Positions 47,208 through 56,364 of a stretch of 64,000 nucleotides of DNA are shown piece by piece. The stretch covers positions 255,501 to 319,500 of the forward strand of contig NZ_LMQU01000010.1 of NCBI RefSeq assembly GCF_001425445.1, read 5' to 3'. The stretch is from Devosia sp. Leaf420 (GTDB taxonomy: Bacteria > Pseudomonadota > Alphaproteobacteria > Rhizobiales > Devosiaceae). The number at the start of each line of letters is the position of its first letter. Positions within the stretch are counted from its first letter, which is position 1. The translations under genes and the position numbers were made by a program. Below the pieces are notes generated by a model. That model did not search any database. It saw nothing but the letters and a program-made list of their open reading frames with translations, and had not been told where the DNA came from.

Positions 47208-47229
47208 TTTGTACCACTCCTTTGTACCA
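47207..47229. repeat. 10-bp direct repeat before the integrase
   Basis: TGGTACAAAG occurs twice in tandem on the minus strand, separated by GAG and immediately preceding the integrase GTG. It could bind a regulator or be an integrase arm-type site. Confidence 0.5.
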
Positions 47230-47293
47230 AAGGCGGCTCAGAAGGTCCTTGATTTCCAGGCTTTCTAGCGTTTCCGCGGCTTTCAGGCGGAAG

Positions 47294-47383
47294 TGGCGGA
47301 GAGAGAGGGATTCGAACCCCCGATGGAGTTGCCCCCATGCCGCATTTCGAGTGCGGTGCATTCAACCGCTCTGCCATCTCTCC
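47294..47383 (-). tRNA. tRNA-Ser (anticodon CGA)
   Basis: 90 nt including an encoded CCA. The acceptor stem GGAGAGA/TCTCTCC, the anticodon stem-loop with loop CTCGAAA (CGA, reads UCG), a long variable arm typical of serine tRNAs, and the T arm with GGTTCGAATCC are all visible on the minus strand. The gene is intact, and the island integrase lies just downstream, making its 3' end the likely attachment site. Confidence 0.95.
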
Positions 47384-47593
47384 GCGAGATCGAAAAGGGA
47401 GTGTTTAAACTCCCGGCCGGTCGATACGGGGCGGCTTATGGCATAGGCCGCGCCGGGCTGCAACACCCCTTGTTGAGTGCACGCACAGAAACGCGCGGAT
47501 CCTTGCCTGATAACAATCTCGTGCTGCCCGATCTTATCGCGCGCTATCACGTTGAGGTTCCGTCAAATAGTGTCACATTTGAGAGAGAACCCG

Positions 47594-48373
47594 ATGTTCA
47601 CGCGCCGCTCTGTGGTTGCCGGTCTCGCCAGCTTGCCAATGGCCGGACTTGCCGCCAATCTCCTGGCCCCCACCTTTGCCTCAGCCCAGGATCAAACCAT
47701 GCCTGAAACCATCGCCACCAGCGAAGGCGACCTGATCATTCACCCGGTCGAACATGCCAGTCTCGTCCTCGAATGGGGTGGCAAGGTCATCTATGTCGAT
47801 CCCGTCGGCGGCGCGGCCCTTTATGAAGCCCTGCCCAAGCCAACCGCCGTTCTCATCACCCATGGTCATGGCGACCATTTTGACGTGCCGACGCTCGAAG
47901 CCATCGCCGGCTCGGTGCCGCTCCTCACCAATCAGGATGTGTTCGACAAGCTGCCCGAAGCCCTCAAAGCCAATGCCAAATCCATCGCTAATGGCGAAGA
48001 TGGCGAACTCGATGGCATCAAACTCAAGGCCATCGCCGCGCACAACACCACTGCCGACCGCATGAACTACCACCCCGTCGGCGTCGGCAACGGCTACGTT
48101 CTGACCCTCGGCGACAAGCAGGTCTACATCGCCGGCGACACCGAGCCGACCGAGGAAATGCTGGCCCTCAAGGCCATCGACGTCGCCTTCCTCCCGATGA
48201 ACCTGCCCTACACCATGACCCCCGACCAGGCCGTCGAGGCGATCAACACCTTCAAGCCGGGCATCGTTTACCCCTACCACTATGGCGAGAGCGATCTCTC
48301 CCCGCTCGAAACCGGCGTCGGCGACCACACCGAAGTGCGCCTCCGCAACTGGTATCCCAACGGGCAAGGCTGA
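47594..48373 (+). CDS. Tat-exported MBL-fold metallohydrolase
   Basis: 259 residues from the ATG at 47594 (GAGAGA upstream). The N-terminus has a twin-arginine signal (FTRRSVVAGLASLPMAGLAA) with cleavage near SAQ. The metallo-beta-lactamase fold shows HGHGDHFD (HxHxDH metal ligands), IAGDTEPT and PYHYGES as further metal-binding loops. It resembles UlaG-like or YtkL-like hydrolases. The substrate is unknown. It is the first chromosomal gene beyond the tRNA. Confidence 0.88.
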   Translation: MFTRRSVVAGLASLPMAGLAANLLAPTFASAQDQTMPETIATSEGDLIIHPVEHASLVLEWGGKVIYVDPVGGAALYEALPKPTAVLITHGHGDHFDVPTLEAIAGSVPLLTNQDVFDKLPEALKANAKSIANGEDGELDGIKLKAIAAHNTTADRMNYHPVGVGNGYVLTLGDKQVYIAGDTEPTEEMLALKAIDVAFLPMNLPYTMTPDQAVEAINTFKPGIVYPYHYGESDLSPLETGVGDHTEVRLRNWYPNGQG

Positions 48374-48380
48374 ACCCTCC

Positions 48381-48408
48381 AAGCGCCGTTCAATCCCATA
48401 CGGCGCTT
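48381..48408 (+). terminator. possible terminator after the MBL-fold gene
   Basis: AAGCGCCG/CGGCGCTT (48381-48388 and 48401-48408) with a 12-nt loop begins 8 bases after the stop. A TTTTT run lies about 15 bases further on, so termination may be weak. Confidence 0.45.
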
Positions 48409-48618
48409 GACTCTTCCGGCCTTTTTCACGATAAGCCCTCGATCCCACGCGCACCGGTCCCACCTGTGCGCTGGTTTTGTTTGAAAACGCTGCTCGAGGC
48501 TGCCGGCCAAAATCTTGGCCTACACCCGTAAAAACCGCGAAAAAGCTGGCATGAAAGCCGCGGTGCCGCAGGGCGCGACAGAAAAGGGACCGGGCGTCAA
48601 AAACGCTCGGTTGTGCAT

Positions 48619-49155
48619 ATGACTTTTGCAGTCATCAAGACGGGCGGCAAGCAGTACAAGGTTGCTGCCAATGACGTCATCAAGATCGAAAAGCTCGACG
48701 CCGAAGCCGGCGACATCGTCACCTTTGACGAAGTCCTCATGGTTGGCGACGTGATTGGTGCTCCGCTGGTGGAAGGCGCACTCGTTGCTGCCGAGCTGGT
48801 CGAGACCCGTAAGCAGAAGACCGTCATCATCTTCAAGAAGCGTCGCCGCCACAATTCGCGTCGCCGCAACGGTCACCGCCAGCTGCTGACCACCGTGCGC
48901 ATCACGGAAATCCTGACCGGCGGCGCCAAGCCAACGATCCAGGCTGCTGCCAAGGCCGACACGACTGACTCCGTGACCGAAAAGGCCCCGGCCAAGAAGT
49001 CGGCTCCCAAGGCTGATGCCACGGACGCAACCGAAGCCAAGGCCGCTCCGAAGAAGGCTGCGCCCAAGAAGGCCGCTGCCGCTGAAGGCGAAACGGCTGA
49101 CAAGCCGAAGAAGGCCCCGGCCAAGAAGGCCGCTCCCAAGGCCGATCAGGAATAA
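48619..49155 (+). CDS. rplU: 50S ribosomal protein bL21 with long C-terminal tail
   Basis: Ribosomal protein of the large subunit that binds 23S rRNA. Residues 1-100 are standard bL21 ([24 protein letters not shown] ... [27 protein letters not shown]). The remaining 78 residues form an Ala/Lys/Pro-rich tail with repeated KKAAPK-type units, much longer than in E. coli (103 aa) but seen in other alphaproteobacteria. The ATG at 48619 matches the family start. It is followed 14 bp later by rpmA, the usual pair. Confidence 0.95.
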   Translation: MTFAVIKTGGKQYKVAANDVIKIEKLDAEAGDIVTFDEVLMVGDVIGAPLVEGALVAAELVETRKQKTVIIFKKRRRHNSRRRNGHRQLLTTVRITEILTGGAKPTIQAAAKADTTDSVTEKAPAKKSAPKADATDATEAKAAPKKAAPKKAAAAEGETADKPKKAPAKKAAPKADQE

Positions 49156-49169
49156 GAGGAAGCTAGACC

Positions 49170-49436
49170 ATGGCACATAAGAAAGCAGGCGGTTCATCCC
49201 GCAACGGTCGTGATACCGCTGGCCGTCGTCTCGGCGTGAAGAAGTTCGGTGGCGAAGCTGTCATCGCCGGCAACATCATCATCCGTCAACGCGGCACCAA
49301 GTGGGCTGTCGGCACCGGTGTCGGCCTCGGCAAGGATCACACGATCTTTGCTCTGGTCGATGGCACCGTGGCGTTCCGCACCCGCGCGAACAATAAAGTA
49401 CACGTGTCTGTCCTCCCGGCAGAGGCCGCCGAATAA
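49170..49436 (+). CDS. rpmA: 50S ribosomal protein bL27
   Basis: 88 residues, normal length. It begins [20 protein letters not shown], the conserved N-terminal arm that reaches toward the peptidyl transferase centre; no cleaved N-terminal extension is present. AGAGGAAG lies upstream. It is co-transcribed with rplU and followed by a strong terminator. Confidence 0.97.
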   Translation: MAHKKAGGSSRNGRDTAGRRLGVKKFGGEAVIAGNIIIRQRGTKWAVGTGVGLGKDHTIFALVDGTVAFRTRANNKVHVSVLPAEAAE

Positions 49437-49505
49437 TCCGGCAGGCCTGACCAACCCGCCGGTGACCAGTTCCCCGGCAGCGTTTGGCGACACACCAGAA
49501 CAGCG

Positions 49506-49540
49506 AAGGGGAACCGGCCAACCGGTTCCCCTTTTCGTTT
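49506..49540 (+). terminator. terminator after rplU-rpmA
   Basis: A perfect 12-bp hairpin (49506-49517 and 49522-49533) with a 4-nt loop is followed by T-rich sequence, 70 bases after rpmA. Confidence 0.85.
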
Positions 49541-49553
49541 CTGGAGAAATCTC

Positions 49554-49697
49554 ATGACTATTGCTGCCCGCCGTCTCGCCGCCCCCGCCCGCCCAGCCGC
49601 CGCTGCAGCAATGGCCACCACCCAAAATGCCGTGATCTCGACCAAATGGTCGGTCAGCCTCGTCGGTCTATCGTGCCTCAGGGACATATCCAGATGA
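49554..49697 (+). CDS. candidate 47-residue coupled small protein
   Basis: ATG 49554 to TGA 49697, with GGAGA 7 bases upstream. The TGA overlaps the start of the first acetyltransferase (ATGA). The product is Ala/Arg-rich at first (MTIAARRLAAPARPAAAAAM), then TTQNAVIST and a short hydrophobic end. It could be a leader peptide that couples ribosomes into the acetyltransferase operon, or a real small protein. Confidence 0.45.
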   Translation: MTIAARRLAAPARPAAAAAMATTQNAVISTKWSVSLVGLSCLRDISR

Positions 49698-50224
49698 CCG
49701 CGCTAAAGCACCGCCTGCCTGAACGGCTATCGACCGAGCGTCTGGTTCTCGTCACGCCCGACCTCACCCATGTCCCGCGCATTGCCGCACTCGCCAATAA
49801 TGAGCGGGTCCATCGCGTCATGTCGCGCCTGCCCTTCCCCTATAGCGAAGACGACGCGCTTTTCTTCATCAACGAGGTCGTGCCCGACCCGCAGGAAAAG
49901 TGCTTCGCCATTACCCTTGGCGGCCAGTTTATCGGCGTCGTTGGCCTCAGCATGGGCCCGGACACCGCGCCGGAGCTCGGCTATTGGCTGGGCGAAGCCT
50001 ATTGGAACCATGGCTATGCCACCGAAGCCGCCCGCGCGGTGATCGCGGCGGCCAAGGAGGCCGGAGCCACGAGCCTCAAATCCCGCGCCCTCATGAGCAA
50101 TGCGCCCTCGCGAAACGTCCTCAAGAAGCTTGGCTTTATCGAGATCGGCGAAGGCACCGACCAGCAGGGCACGCTCATGGGCCAGTCCATAATGTTCATG
50201 CGGCTGGAGCTCGATCGGGAATGA
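49694..50224 (+). CDS. GNAT N-acetyltransferase 1
   Basis: 176-residue RimJ/RimL-type acetyltransferase. It opens LPERLSTERLVLVTPDL (the beta1 strand typical of the type) and has the acetyl-CoA-binding region ELGYWLGEAYWNHGYATEAARAV near residues 95-120, then NAPSRNVLKKLGF. It overlaps both the small ORF upstream and the next acetyltransferase by ATGA. Substrate unknown; family members acetylate protein N-termini or antibiotics. Confidence 0.88.
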   Translation: MTALKHRLPERLSTERLVLVTPDLTHVPRIAALANNERVHRVMSRLPFPYSEDDALFFINEVVPDPQEKCFAITLGGQFIGVVGLSMGPDTAPELGYWLGEAYWNHGYATEAARAVIAAAKEAGATSLKSRALMSNAPSRNVLKKLGFIEIGEGTDQQGTLMGQSIMFMRLELDRE

Positions 50225-50748
50225 GCGAACTCCTCACTGATCGCTTGATCCTCCGCGCGCCGCGGCCCGAAGATGCGCCATGCTATGCCCTGGGCGTCAG
50301 CGAATTTGCCGTTGCCCGCTGGCTGACCCCGGTGCCATGGCCCTATACGCTCACCATGGCGCAGGATTTTCTCCGGACAGCGCCAGCACCCACGCCCGAA
50401 AAGTCGTTCTTCATCATCGAACACAAAACCAAGGGCCTGATCGGCTGCGTCACGCTCGTTGATGAATTGGGCTTCTGGATTTCGCGCCCCCATTGGCATC
50501 GCGGCTATGGGTGCGAGGCCGCGACCGCGCTCATCGATTGGCATTTTGCCGAAACGAAGAACGAGGCGATCGCCTCGAGCGCCCATCGCAACAATACCGC
50601 GTCCCTTCGTCTCAAGACCAAGCTCGGCTTTGTCGTCACCGGCAAGGAGATGCGGTTTTCCCAGGCGCTGCAGCACAATGTCGAACATGTAACGACCGCA
50701 TTGAGCCGGCAAACCTGGACGGCGAAAAGGATCGATTTATGCGCCTGA
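50221..50748 (+). CDS. GNAT N-acetyltransferase 2
   Basis: 175 residues, RimJ-like ([17 protein letters not shown]). The CoA-binding segment reads FWISRPHWHRGYGCEAATALIDW, with RGYG in place of the canonical Q/RxxGxG/A. The N-to-N+4 region NNTASLRLKTKLGF matches the family. The start overlaps the previous stop (ATGA). Confidence 0.88.
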   Translation: MSELLTDRLILRAPRPEDAPCYALGVSEFAVARWLTPVPWPYTLTMAQDFLRTAPAPTPEKSFFIIEHKTKGLIGCVTLVDELGFWISRPHWHRGYGCEAATALIDWHFAETKNEAIASSAHRNNTASLRLKTKLGFVVTGKEMRFSQALQHNVEHVTTALSRQTWTAKRIDLCA

Positions 50749-51263
50749 GAGATGCCCTGCCCGGCGTAATCGCCACGAAACGCTTGCGCCTGCGCCAGCC
50801 GGTCCTGACCGATCTCGATGCCCTTGTCGAAGGCGTCAATAACTGGAAAGTGGTCGAGCCCACCGCCAGCCTGCCTTTCCCCTATCTGCCCGAGCACGGC
50901 ATCGGCTTTATCGAACGGTTTGCCAAAAACCCCGAGCAACGGCCCTATGCCATTGCTCGCGCAGATGATGATCGGCTGATCGGCATTGTCGGCCTCAAGT
51001 TTAGCGATGGCAATCCGCCCGAGCTGGGCTATTGGGTCGCCGAATCTCATTGGGGCCAGGGCTTTGCGCCCGAAGCGGTCGGCGGTCTTCTTGCCGCCGC
51101 GCGGCAAACGGGCATCGAGGCCATTCGCGCCCGGGTTTTGGTCTCCAACCCCGCCTCGCAACGCGTCCTCGAAAAATCGGGCTTTGCCGTCATCGAACAT
51201 ACCGAAAGCGTCGTCGAGCGTCATCGCGGCAAACCGCTCCTTGTGCTGGAGTGGCGCGGATGA
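50739..51263 (+). CDS. GNAT N-acetyltransferase 3
   Basis: 174 residues, RimJ-like (TKRLRLRQPVLTDLDAL). CoA-binding segment ELGYWVAESHWGQGFAPEAVGGLL, then NPASQRVLEKSGF. AAGGA precedes the ATG, and the start lies 10 bp inside the previous gene. Confidence 0.88.
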   Translation: MRLRDALPGVIATKRLRLRQPVLTDLDALVEGVNNWKVVEPTASLPFPYLPEHGIGFIERFAKNPEQRPYAIARADDDRLIGIVGLKFSDGNPPELGYWVAESHWGQGFAPEAVGGLLAAARQTGIEAIRARVLVSNPASQRVLEKSGFAVIEHTESVVERHRGKPLLVLEWRG

Positions 51264-51799
51264 TGTTGCCCATCATCGAGACCGACCGGCTGATCCTCCG
51301 CGCGCCGCGCGCTCAGGATGCAGAGCCGATCGCCCATTACCTCAATGATTTCGACGTCGCGGGCAATCTCGCGCGCGTGCCGCATCCCTATTATCTCTCC
51401 GATGCCCAGGCCTGGCTCCGCACGCGCCATGTTGACGTCGATGTCGCCGATGCCAATTTCAGCATCGACGTGAAGGGCCAGGGCTATGCCGGCCATATCG
51501 GCTTTCATTCCGGCGCACTTGGCCCGGTGATCGGCTATTGGCTCGGCAAGCCCTTTTGGGGGCGCGGCATCATGACCGAAGCGATGATCTCGGCGCTCGA
51601 TTGGTTCTTCGCCACGAGCCGCGCACCGATCGTTTATTCCGGCGTTTTTCATTTCAACCAGGCTTCGCTGGCCATCCAGCACAAGCTCGGCTTTACCGAA
51701 ACAGGACGAAGCGCCCTCCTCTGCCTTGCGCGCGAGGCCGAGGTGGAGCATATCGACACACAATTGACGCTTGGCGTCTGGAAGGCACGACGCACATGA
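51260..51799 (+). CDS. GNAT N-acetyltransferase 4
   Basis: 179 residues, RimJ-like ([17 protein letters not shown]). CoA-binding segment [24 protein letters not shown], then [18 protein letters not shown] overlaps join it to the previous gene and to obgE, so all four acetyltransferases are probably co-translated with obgE. Confidence 0.88.
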   Translation: MMLPIIETDRLILRAPRAQDAEPIAHYLNDFDVAGNLARVPHPYYLSDAQAWLRTRHVDVDVADANFSIDVKGQGYAGHIGFHSGALGPVIGYWLGKPFWGRGIMTEAMISALDWFFATSRAPIVYSGVFHFNQASLAIQHKLGFTETGRSALLCLAREAEVEHIDTQLTLGVWKARRT

Positions 51800-52839
51800 A
51801 ATTTCTCGATCAGGCCAAGATCTATATCAAGTCCGGTGATGGCGGCGGCGGCTCCGTCAGCTTTCACCGCGAGAAGTTCATCGAATTCGGCGGCCCCGAT
51901 GGCGGCAATGGCGGCCGCGGCGGCGATGTCGTCGCCGTCTGCTCGGAAGGCCTCAATACGCTGATCGACTTCCGCTACGCCCAGCACTTCCGTGCCCCGA
52001 CCGGTACCCATGGCATGGGCAAGAACCGCGCTGGCGCCAATGGCGAAGACATCGTCTTGCGCGTGCCCAAGGGCACCCAGATTTTCGAGGAAGACCAGGA
52101 AACCCTGATCGCCGATTTCACCGAAATCGGCCAGCGCGTCGTGCTGCTTAAAGGCGGCAATGGCGGCTTCGGCAACGCTTACTTCAAGACCTCGTCCAAT
52201 CAGGCGCCCCGCCACGCCAATCCCGGCCAGTTGGGCACCGAAAAGGGCATCTGGCTGCGCCTCAAACTGATCGCCGATGCGGGTCTCGTCGGCCAGCCCA
52301 ATGCCGGCAAGTCGACCTTCCTTGCATCGGTCTCGGCCGCCAAGCCCAAAATTGCCGATTACCCCTTTACGACCCTTCACCCCAATCTCGGCGTGGTTCG
52401 CGTCGGTGAGCGTGAATTCGTTCTCGCTGACATTCCCGGCCTCATCGAGGGCGCCAGCGAAGGCATCGGCATCGGTGACCGCTTCCTTGGCCATATCGAG
52501 CGCTGCGGTGTACTCATCCATCTGATCGATGGCACCAATGAAGACGTCGCCCACGTCTATAAGGCCGTGCGCTACGAACTCGCCGCCTATGCCGATGTGC
52601 TTGCCGACAAGCCCGAAATCGTCGTCCTCAACAAGATCGACGCCCTGACGCCCGAAGAGCTCAAGGACAAGGTCAAGGCGCTCAAAAAAGCCAGCAAGGC
52701 CGAAGTCCACACCATCTCCGGCGCCACCGGCGAAGGCGTCGAAAAAGTCCTCTTCGCCGTCCTATCCGTCATCGACGAAAGCCGCGCCGAAGAAGTCGAG
52801 GCCCTCGCGCCCAAGACGGAAGAAAAGTGGACCCCCTGA
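51796..52839 (+). CDS. obgE: GTPase ObgE
   Basis: 347-residue essential Obg GTPase involved in 50S assembly and stress control. The Gly-rich Obg domain is residues 1-160 ([26 protein letters not shown]). The G domain has GQPNAGKST (G1), [12 protein letters not shown] (G3), NKID (G4) and SGATGEG (G5). There is no C-terminal OCT-type extension beyond a short acidic tail. The start overlaps the fourth acetyltransferase (ATGA). Confidence 0.97.
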   Translation: MKFLDQAKIYIKSGDGGGGSVSFHREKFIEFGGPDGGNGGRGGDVVAVCSEGLNTLIDFRYAQHFRAPTGTHGMGKNRAGANGEDIVLRVPKGTQIFEEDQETLIADFTEIGQRVVLLKGGNGGFGNAYFKTSSNQAPRHANPGQLGTEKGIWLRLKLIADAGLVGQPNAGKSTFLASVSAAKPKIADYPFTTLHPNLGVVRVGEREFVLADIPGLIEGASEGIGIGDRFLGHIERCGVLIHLIDGTNEDVAHVYKAVRYELAAYADVLADKPEIVVLNKIDALTPEELKDKVKALKKASKAEVHTISGATGEGVEKVLFAVLSVIDESRAEEVEALAPKTEEKWTP

Positions 52840-52899
52840 TGGGCAAAGCCGCAGCATTTGGACTGGATATCAGCACGAGCGGCCAGCCCCTCCTCTCTT

Positions 52900-53041
52900 A
52901 TTCCTCTCCCACTTGGGGAGAGGTGGCCCGGCCCTTGGCCGGGTCGGTGAGGGGTCTTCCTCTTGCTCAGTGTCTGCGACACGCCCCCTCACCCGTCTCG
53001 CCCTGCGGGCGATCCACCCTCTCCCCAAGTGGGAGAGGAAT
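52900..53041. repeat. 142-bp palindromic intergenic repeat
   Basis: Perfect 24-bp inverted arms (52900-52923 and 53018-53041) built on CTCTCCC-ACTT-GGGGAGAG flank a central part with nested GGTGAGGGG/CCCCTCACC copies and a CCCGGCC-TT-GGCCGGG hairpin. This fits a family of dispersed palindromic repeats in alphaproteobacteria. It sits between obgE and proB. Confidence 0.8.
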
Positions 53042-53144
53042 AGACGGTATGCGCCGCACCATTCTTCTCCCTCTCGGGCAGAAGGTGGCGCGCAGTTCAC
53101 CGAATTCACATTTGCGAATTCGGTTGGGATGAGCGGACCCTGAC

Positions 53145-54281
53145 ATGACTAACGCCCTCGCCCCCTATCGCCGCATCACCATCAAAATCGGCTCTGCGCT
53201 GCTCGTCGATAAATCCGGCAAGCTGCGCAAAGCCTGGCTCGATGATCTCGCCGAAGACATCGCCGCTCTCAAATCCGAGGGCCGCGATATCGTCGTCGTC
53301 TCCTCGGGCGCCATCGCCCTTGGCCGCGGGCTCCTTGGCCTCTCCGCCCTCTCCCTCACGCTCGAACAATCCCAGGCCGCTGCCAGCGCCGGGCAAATCG
53401 CGCTGTCCCAGGCCTGGGCCGAGGCCCTCGAGCGCCATTCCATCGTCACCGGCCAGATCCTCATCACCCCAAACATCACCGAAGAGCGCCGCTATTATCT
53501 CAATGCGCGCACCACGGTAACGACCCTTCTCGGCCTCGGCGCCATCCCGATTTTCAACGAGAACGACAGCGTCGCCACAGCCGAAATCCGCTATGGCGAC
53601 AATGATCGCCTCTCGGCCCGTGTCGCGACCATGATCGAAGCCGATTGCCTCGTGCTCCTCTCCGACATCGACGGTCTCTACACCGCCCCGCCGGCCAAGG
53701 ACCCGAACGCCCAGCATATTCCCGTGGTCGAAGCCATCACGCCCGCCATAGAAGCCATGGCCGGGGGCGCCGCCAGCCATCTCTCGCGCGGCGGCATGAC
53801 CACGAAGGTCGAAGCCGGCAAGATCGCGACCCTCGCCGGCACGGCCATGATCATCGCCAAGGGCACCGAAACCCATCCGCTCAAGATCCTGACGGAAGGC
53901 GGCCGTCATACGCTCTTCCACCCCGCCCGCTCGCGCGCTCAGGCGCGAAAGCGCTGGATCATGGGCACGCTCACCGTCGCCGGTAGTTTGCAGGTCGATG
54001 CGGGCGCTGCGGGTGCCCTCAAAAATGGCCGCTCGCTGCTGCCGATCGGTGTCACCAAGATTAACGGCACATTTGATCGTGGCGATGCCCTTGCCATTCT
54101 CGATCCCGATGGCCGCGAAATCGCCCGCGGCCTTGCTGGGCTCGATAGCGAGGATGCGCGGCTCGTCATGGGCAAGCGAAGCGATGCGATGGTCGAACTG
54201 CTCGGCAGCGGCAATCGCGCAACAATGATCCATCGCGACGACATGGTACTCACGGCCGCCGTCGAGGAGATGACCCAATGA
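53145..54281 (+). CDS. proB: glutamate 5-kinase
   Basis: 378 residues. Catalyses ATP-dependent phosphorylation of glutamate, the first step of proline synthesis. Amino-acid-kinase domain 1-260 ([63 protein letters not shown]), then a PUA domain about 275-370 ([28 protein letters not shown]). The stop overlaps the proA start (ATGA). Confidence 0.96.
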   Translation: MTNALAPYRRITIKIGSALLVDKSGKLRKAWLDDLAEDIAALKSEGRDIVVVSSGAIALGRGLLGLSALSLTLEQSQAAASAGQIALSQAWAEALERHSIVTGQILITPNITEERRYYLNARTTVTTLLGLGAIPIFNENDSVATAEIRYGDNDRLSARVATMIEADCLVLLSDIDGLYTAPPAKDPNAQHIPVVEAITPAIEAMAGGAASHLSRGGMTTKVEAGKIATLAGTAMIIAKGTETHPLKILTEGGRHTLFHPARSRAQARKRWIMGTLTVAGSLQVDAGAAGALKNGRSLLPIGVTKINGTFDRGDALAILDPDGREIARGLAGLDSEDARLVMGKRSDAMVELLGSGNRATMIHRDDMVLTAAVEEMTQ

Positions 54282-55561
54282 TCTCAGCCGAAATCCTGTC
54301 GAGCGACCTCCCCGCCCTGATGCTCGATCTCGGGCGCAAGGCGCGCGCCGCGGCCTCAAAGCTTGCGACGGCCAGTGCCGAGCGCAAGCATGCCGCCCTT
54401 ATCGGTGCCGCTCAGGCAGTCAATGACCACCAGGCCGAAATCCTCGCCGCCAATGCGCTCGACATGGAAAACGCCCGCGCCAAGGGCATGACCCAGGCTT
54501 TCCAGGATCGCCTGCTTCTCACCGAAGCGCGCCTCAATGGCATTGTCGACGCGCTTCGGACCATTGCCGAACTGCCCGATCCCGTCGGCTCGATCATCGC
54601 CGAATGGGACCGGCCCAATGGCCTTCACATCGAGCGCGTCCGCACTCCGCTCGGCGTTATCGGCGTCATCTATGAAAGCCGCCCCAATGTCACGGCCGAT
54701 GCCGGCGCGCTGTGCCTCAAGTCGGGCAATGCCGTCATCCTCCGTGGCGGCAGTGACAGCGCCAATTCTTCCCGCGCCCTCGTCGACTGCCTTCGCCTCG
54801 GCCTCAAGCAAGCCGGCCTTCCCGAAGACGGCATCCAGCTCGTCCCCACCACCGATCGCGCCGCCGTCGGCGAAATGCTGACGGGCCTCTCGGGCAATAT
54901 CGACGTCATCGTGCCGCGCGGCGGCAAGTCGCTCGTTGCCCGCGTCCAGTCCGAAGCGCGTGTCCCGGTCTTTGCCCATCTCGAAGGGCTCGTCCACGTC
55001 TATATCGATCGATCAGCCGATCTCGAAAAGGCCGTCTCGATTACGCTCAATTCCAAGATGCGCCGCACCGGCATTTGCGGCGCCGCCGAGACCCTCCTCG
55101 TCCACAAGGACGTGGTCTCGACCCACCTCAAGCCCGTCCTTGACGCCCTTGCAACCAAAGGGTGCCAAATTCGCGGTGATGCGACGCTCAACGCTACCGG
55201 AATGGTAACGGTTTTGGCCACCGAGGAAGATTGGCGCACCGAATACGAAGACGCCATCATTTCAGTGAAGGTCGTCGACAGCATCGAAGACGCCATCGCC
55301 CATATCGAACATTATTCCAGCCATCACACCGAAGCGATCATCGCTGAAGACCCTGTCACCGTTGAGAAATTCTTCAACGAGATCGATAGTGCCATCCTCA
55401 TGCACAACGCCTCGACCCAGTTCGCCGATGGCGGGGAATTCGGTTTCGGCGGCGAAATCGGCATCGCCACCGGCAAGATGCACGCCCGCGGCCCCGTCGG
55501 CGTCGAACAGCTCACATCCTTCAAATATCGCGTCCGCGGCACCGGCCAAGTCAGACCATAA
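54278..55561 (+). CDS. proA: gamma-glutamyl phosphate reductase
   Basis: 427 residues, aldehyde-dehydrogenase fold. It reduces gamma-glutamyl phosphate to the semialdehyde with NADPH, the second proline step. Visible motifs: [29 protein letters not shown] and the catalytic Cys in [15 protein letters not shown], then the C-terminal [24 protein letters not shown]. Coupled to proB. Confidence 0.96.
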   Translation: MISAEILSSDLPALMLDLGRKARAAASKLATASAERKHAALIGAAQAVNDHQAEILAANALDMENARAKGMTQAFQDRLLLTEARLNGIVDALRTIAELPDPVGSIIAEWDRPNGLHIERVRTPLGVIGVIYESRPNVTADAGALCLKSGNAVILRGGSDSANSSRALVDCLRLGLKQAGLPEDGIQLVPTTDRAAVGEMLTGLSGNIDVIVPRGGKSLVARVQSEARVPVFAHLEGLVHVYIDRSADLEKAVSITLNSKMRRTGICGAAETLLVHKDVVSTHLKPVLDALATKGCQIRGDATLNATGMVTVLATEEDWRTEYEDAIISVKVVDSIEDAIAHIEHYSSHHTEAIIAEDPVTVEKFFNEIDSAILMHNASTQFADGGEFGFGGEIGIATGKMHARGPVGVEQLTSFKYRVRGTGQVRP

Positions 55562-55565
55562 ACCA

Positions 55566-56180
55566 TTGAGTAATCAGTCCTTTACGCGCGTCCCGCCCTC
55601 CGCGGCCGGCATGCGCATCGGCCTCTTCGGCGGCAGCTTCAATCCCATCCATGCCGGCCATGTGCTGGTCATGGAAGAAACCCTCCGCCGCCTCGAACTC
55701 GACGCGCTATGGGTGCTCGTCACGCCCGGTAACCCGCTGAAAAATCACGACGATCTAGCGCCACTCAGTCAGCGCGTTGATGCCGCCCGCGCCGCCATTG
55801 CCAATCCACGGATCCACGTCACCGGCTTCGAGGCCCAGAAAAACTTCCGCTACACCTGGCAAACCGTCCGGTTTCTCGCCCAATCCCTGCCCGACCGGCA
55901 CTTCGTCTGGATCATGGGCGCCGATAGTCTCGCCGGCTTTCACCAATGGGAACGCTGGCAGGACATCGCGGCAACGCTCCCCATCGCCGTCTATGCCCGG
56001 CCCGGCTCCTCGCGCCGCGCCCTTGCCTCGCGCGTTGCCCTGGCCCTTTCCCGCTCCCAGGTCGATCAGGAAGACGCACCTATTCTTGCAAGTCTCCCGG
56101 CTCCCGCCTGGGTCTACTTCCACGGGCGGCAATCACCACTGTCTTCGAGCGCTATCCGCGCGGCCGGCAAGCATAAATAA
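55566..56180 (+). CDS. nadD: nicotinate-nucleotide adenylyltransferase
   Basis: Adenylates nicotinate mononucleotide in NAD synthesis. The nucleotide-binding motif is GLFGGSFNPIHAGH, followed by WIMGADSLAGFHQWERW and SSSAIR near the end. The TTG at 55566 gives 204 residues with an N-terminal extension like that of other rhizobial NadD proteins; ATG 55611 (189 residues) is the alternative. It lies 4 bp after proA. Confidence 0.88.
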   Translation: MSNQSFTRVPPSAAGMRIGLFGGSFNPIHAGHVLVMEETLRRLELDALWVLVTPGNPLKNHDDLAPLSQRVDAARAAIANPRIHVTGFEAQKNFRYTWQTVRFLAQSLPDRHFVWIMGADSLAGFHQWERWQDIAATLPIAVYARPGSSRRALASRVALALSRSQVDQEDAPILASLPAPAWVYFHGRQSPLSSSAIRAAGKHK

Positions 56181-56364
56181 CAAGAATCAACCGTGACCTT
56201 GCGAAAAACCCTGCGAAAGGGCATATTCAACGCAATGATCGTGTCTTCGGAACAGGAACTAACGGCTTGCCGTTTGCCAAGACGCCGCAATATTCCGGTC
56301 AACAACCAAGGATGCTGAACCAACGCATGACCCATGCTCGCGCATGGGCGGAAGGCCGTTTCTG

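Noticed and set aside
47207-47229. TGGTACAAAG pair considered as the attachment-site duplication
   Set aside because: The copies are 3 bp apart and do not match the tRNA 3' end, so they cannot be the left and right island ends.
45702-47252. 516-codon plus-strand frame opposite the integrase
   Set aside because: It lies wholly antisense to a clear integrase with all catalytic residues, and its translation shows no domain.
51649-52710. 353-codon minus-strand frame
   Set aside because: Antisense shadow of obgE with Gly/Ala/Asp-rich composition from GC-rich codons.
53106-54359. 417-codon minus-strand frame
   Set aside because: Antisense shadow of proB with no domain content.
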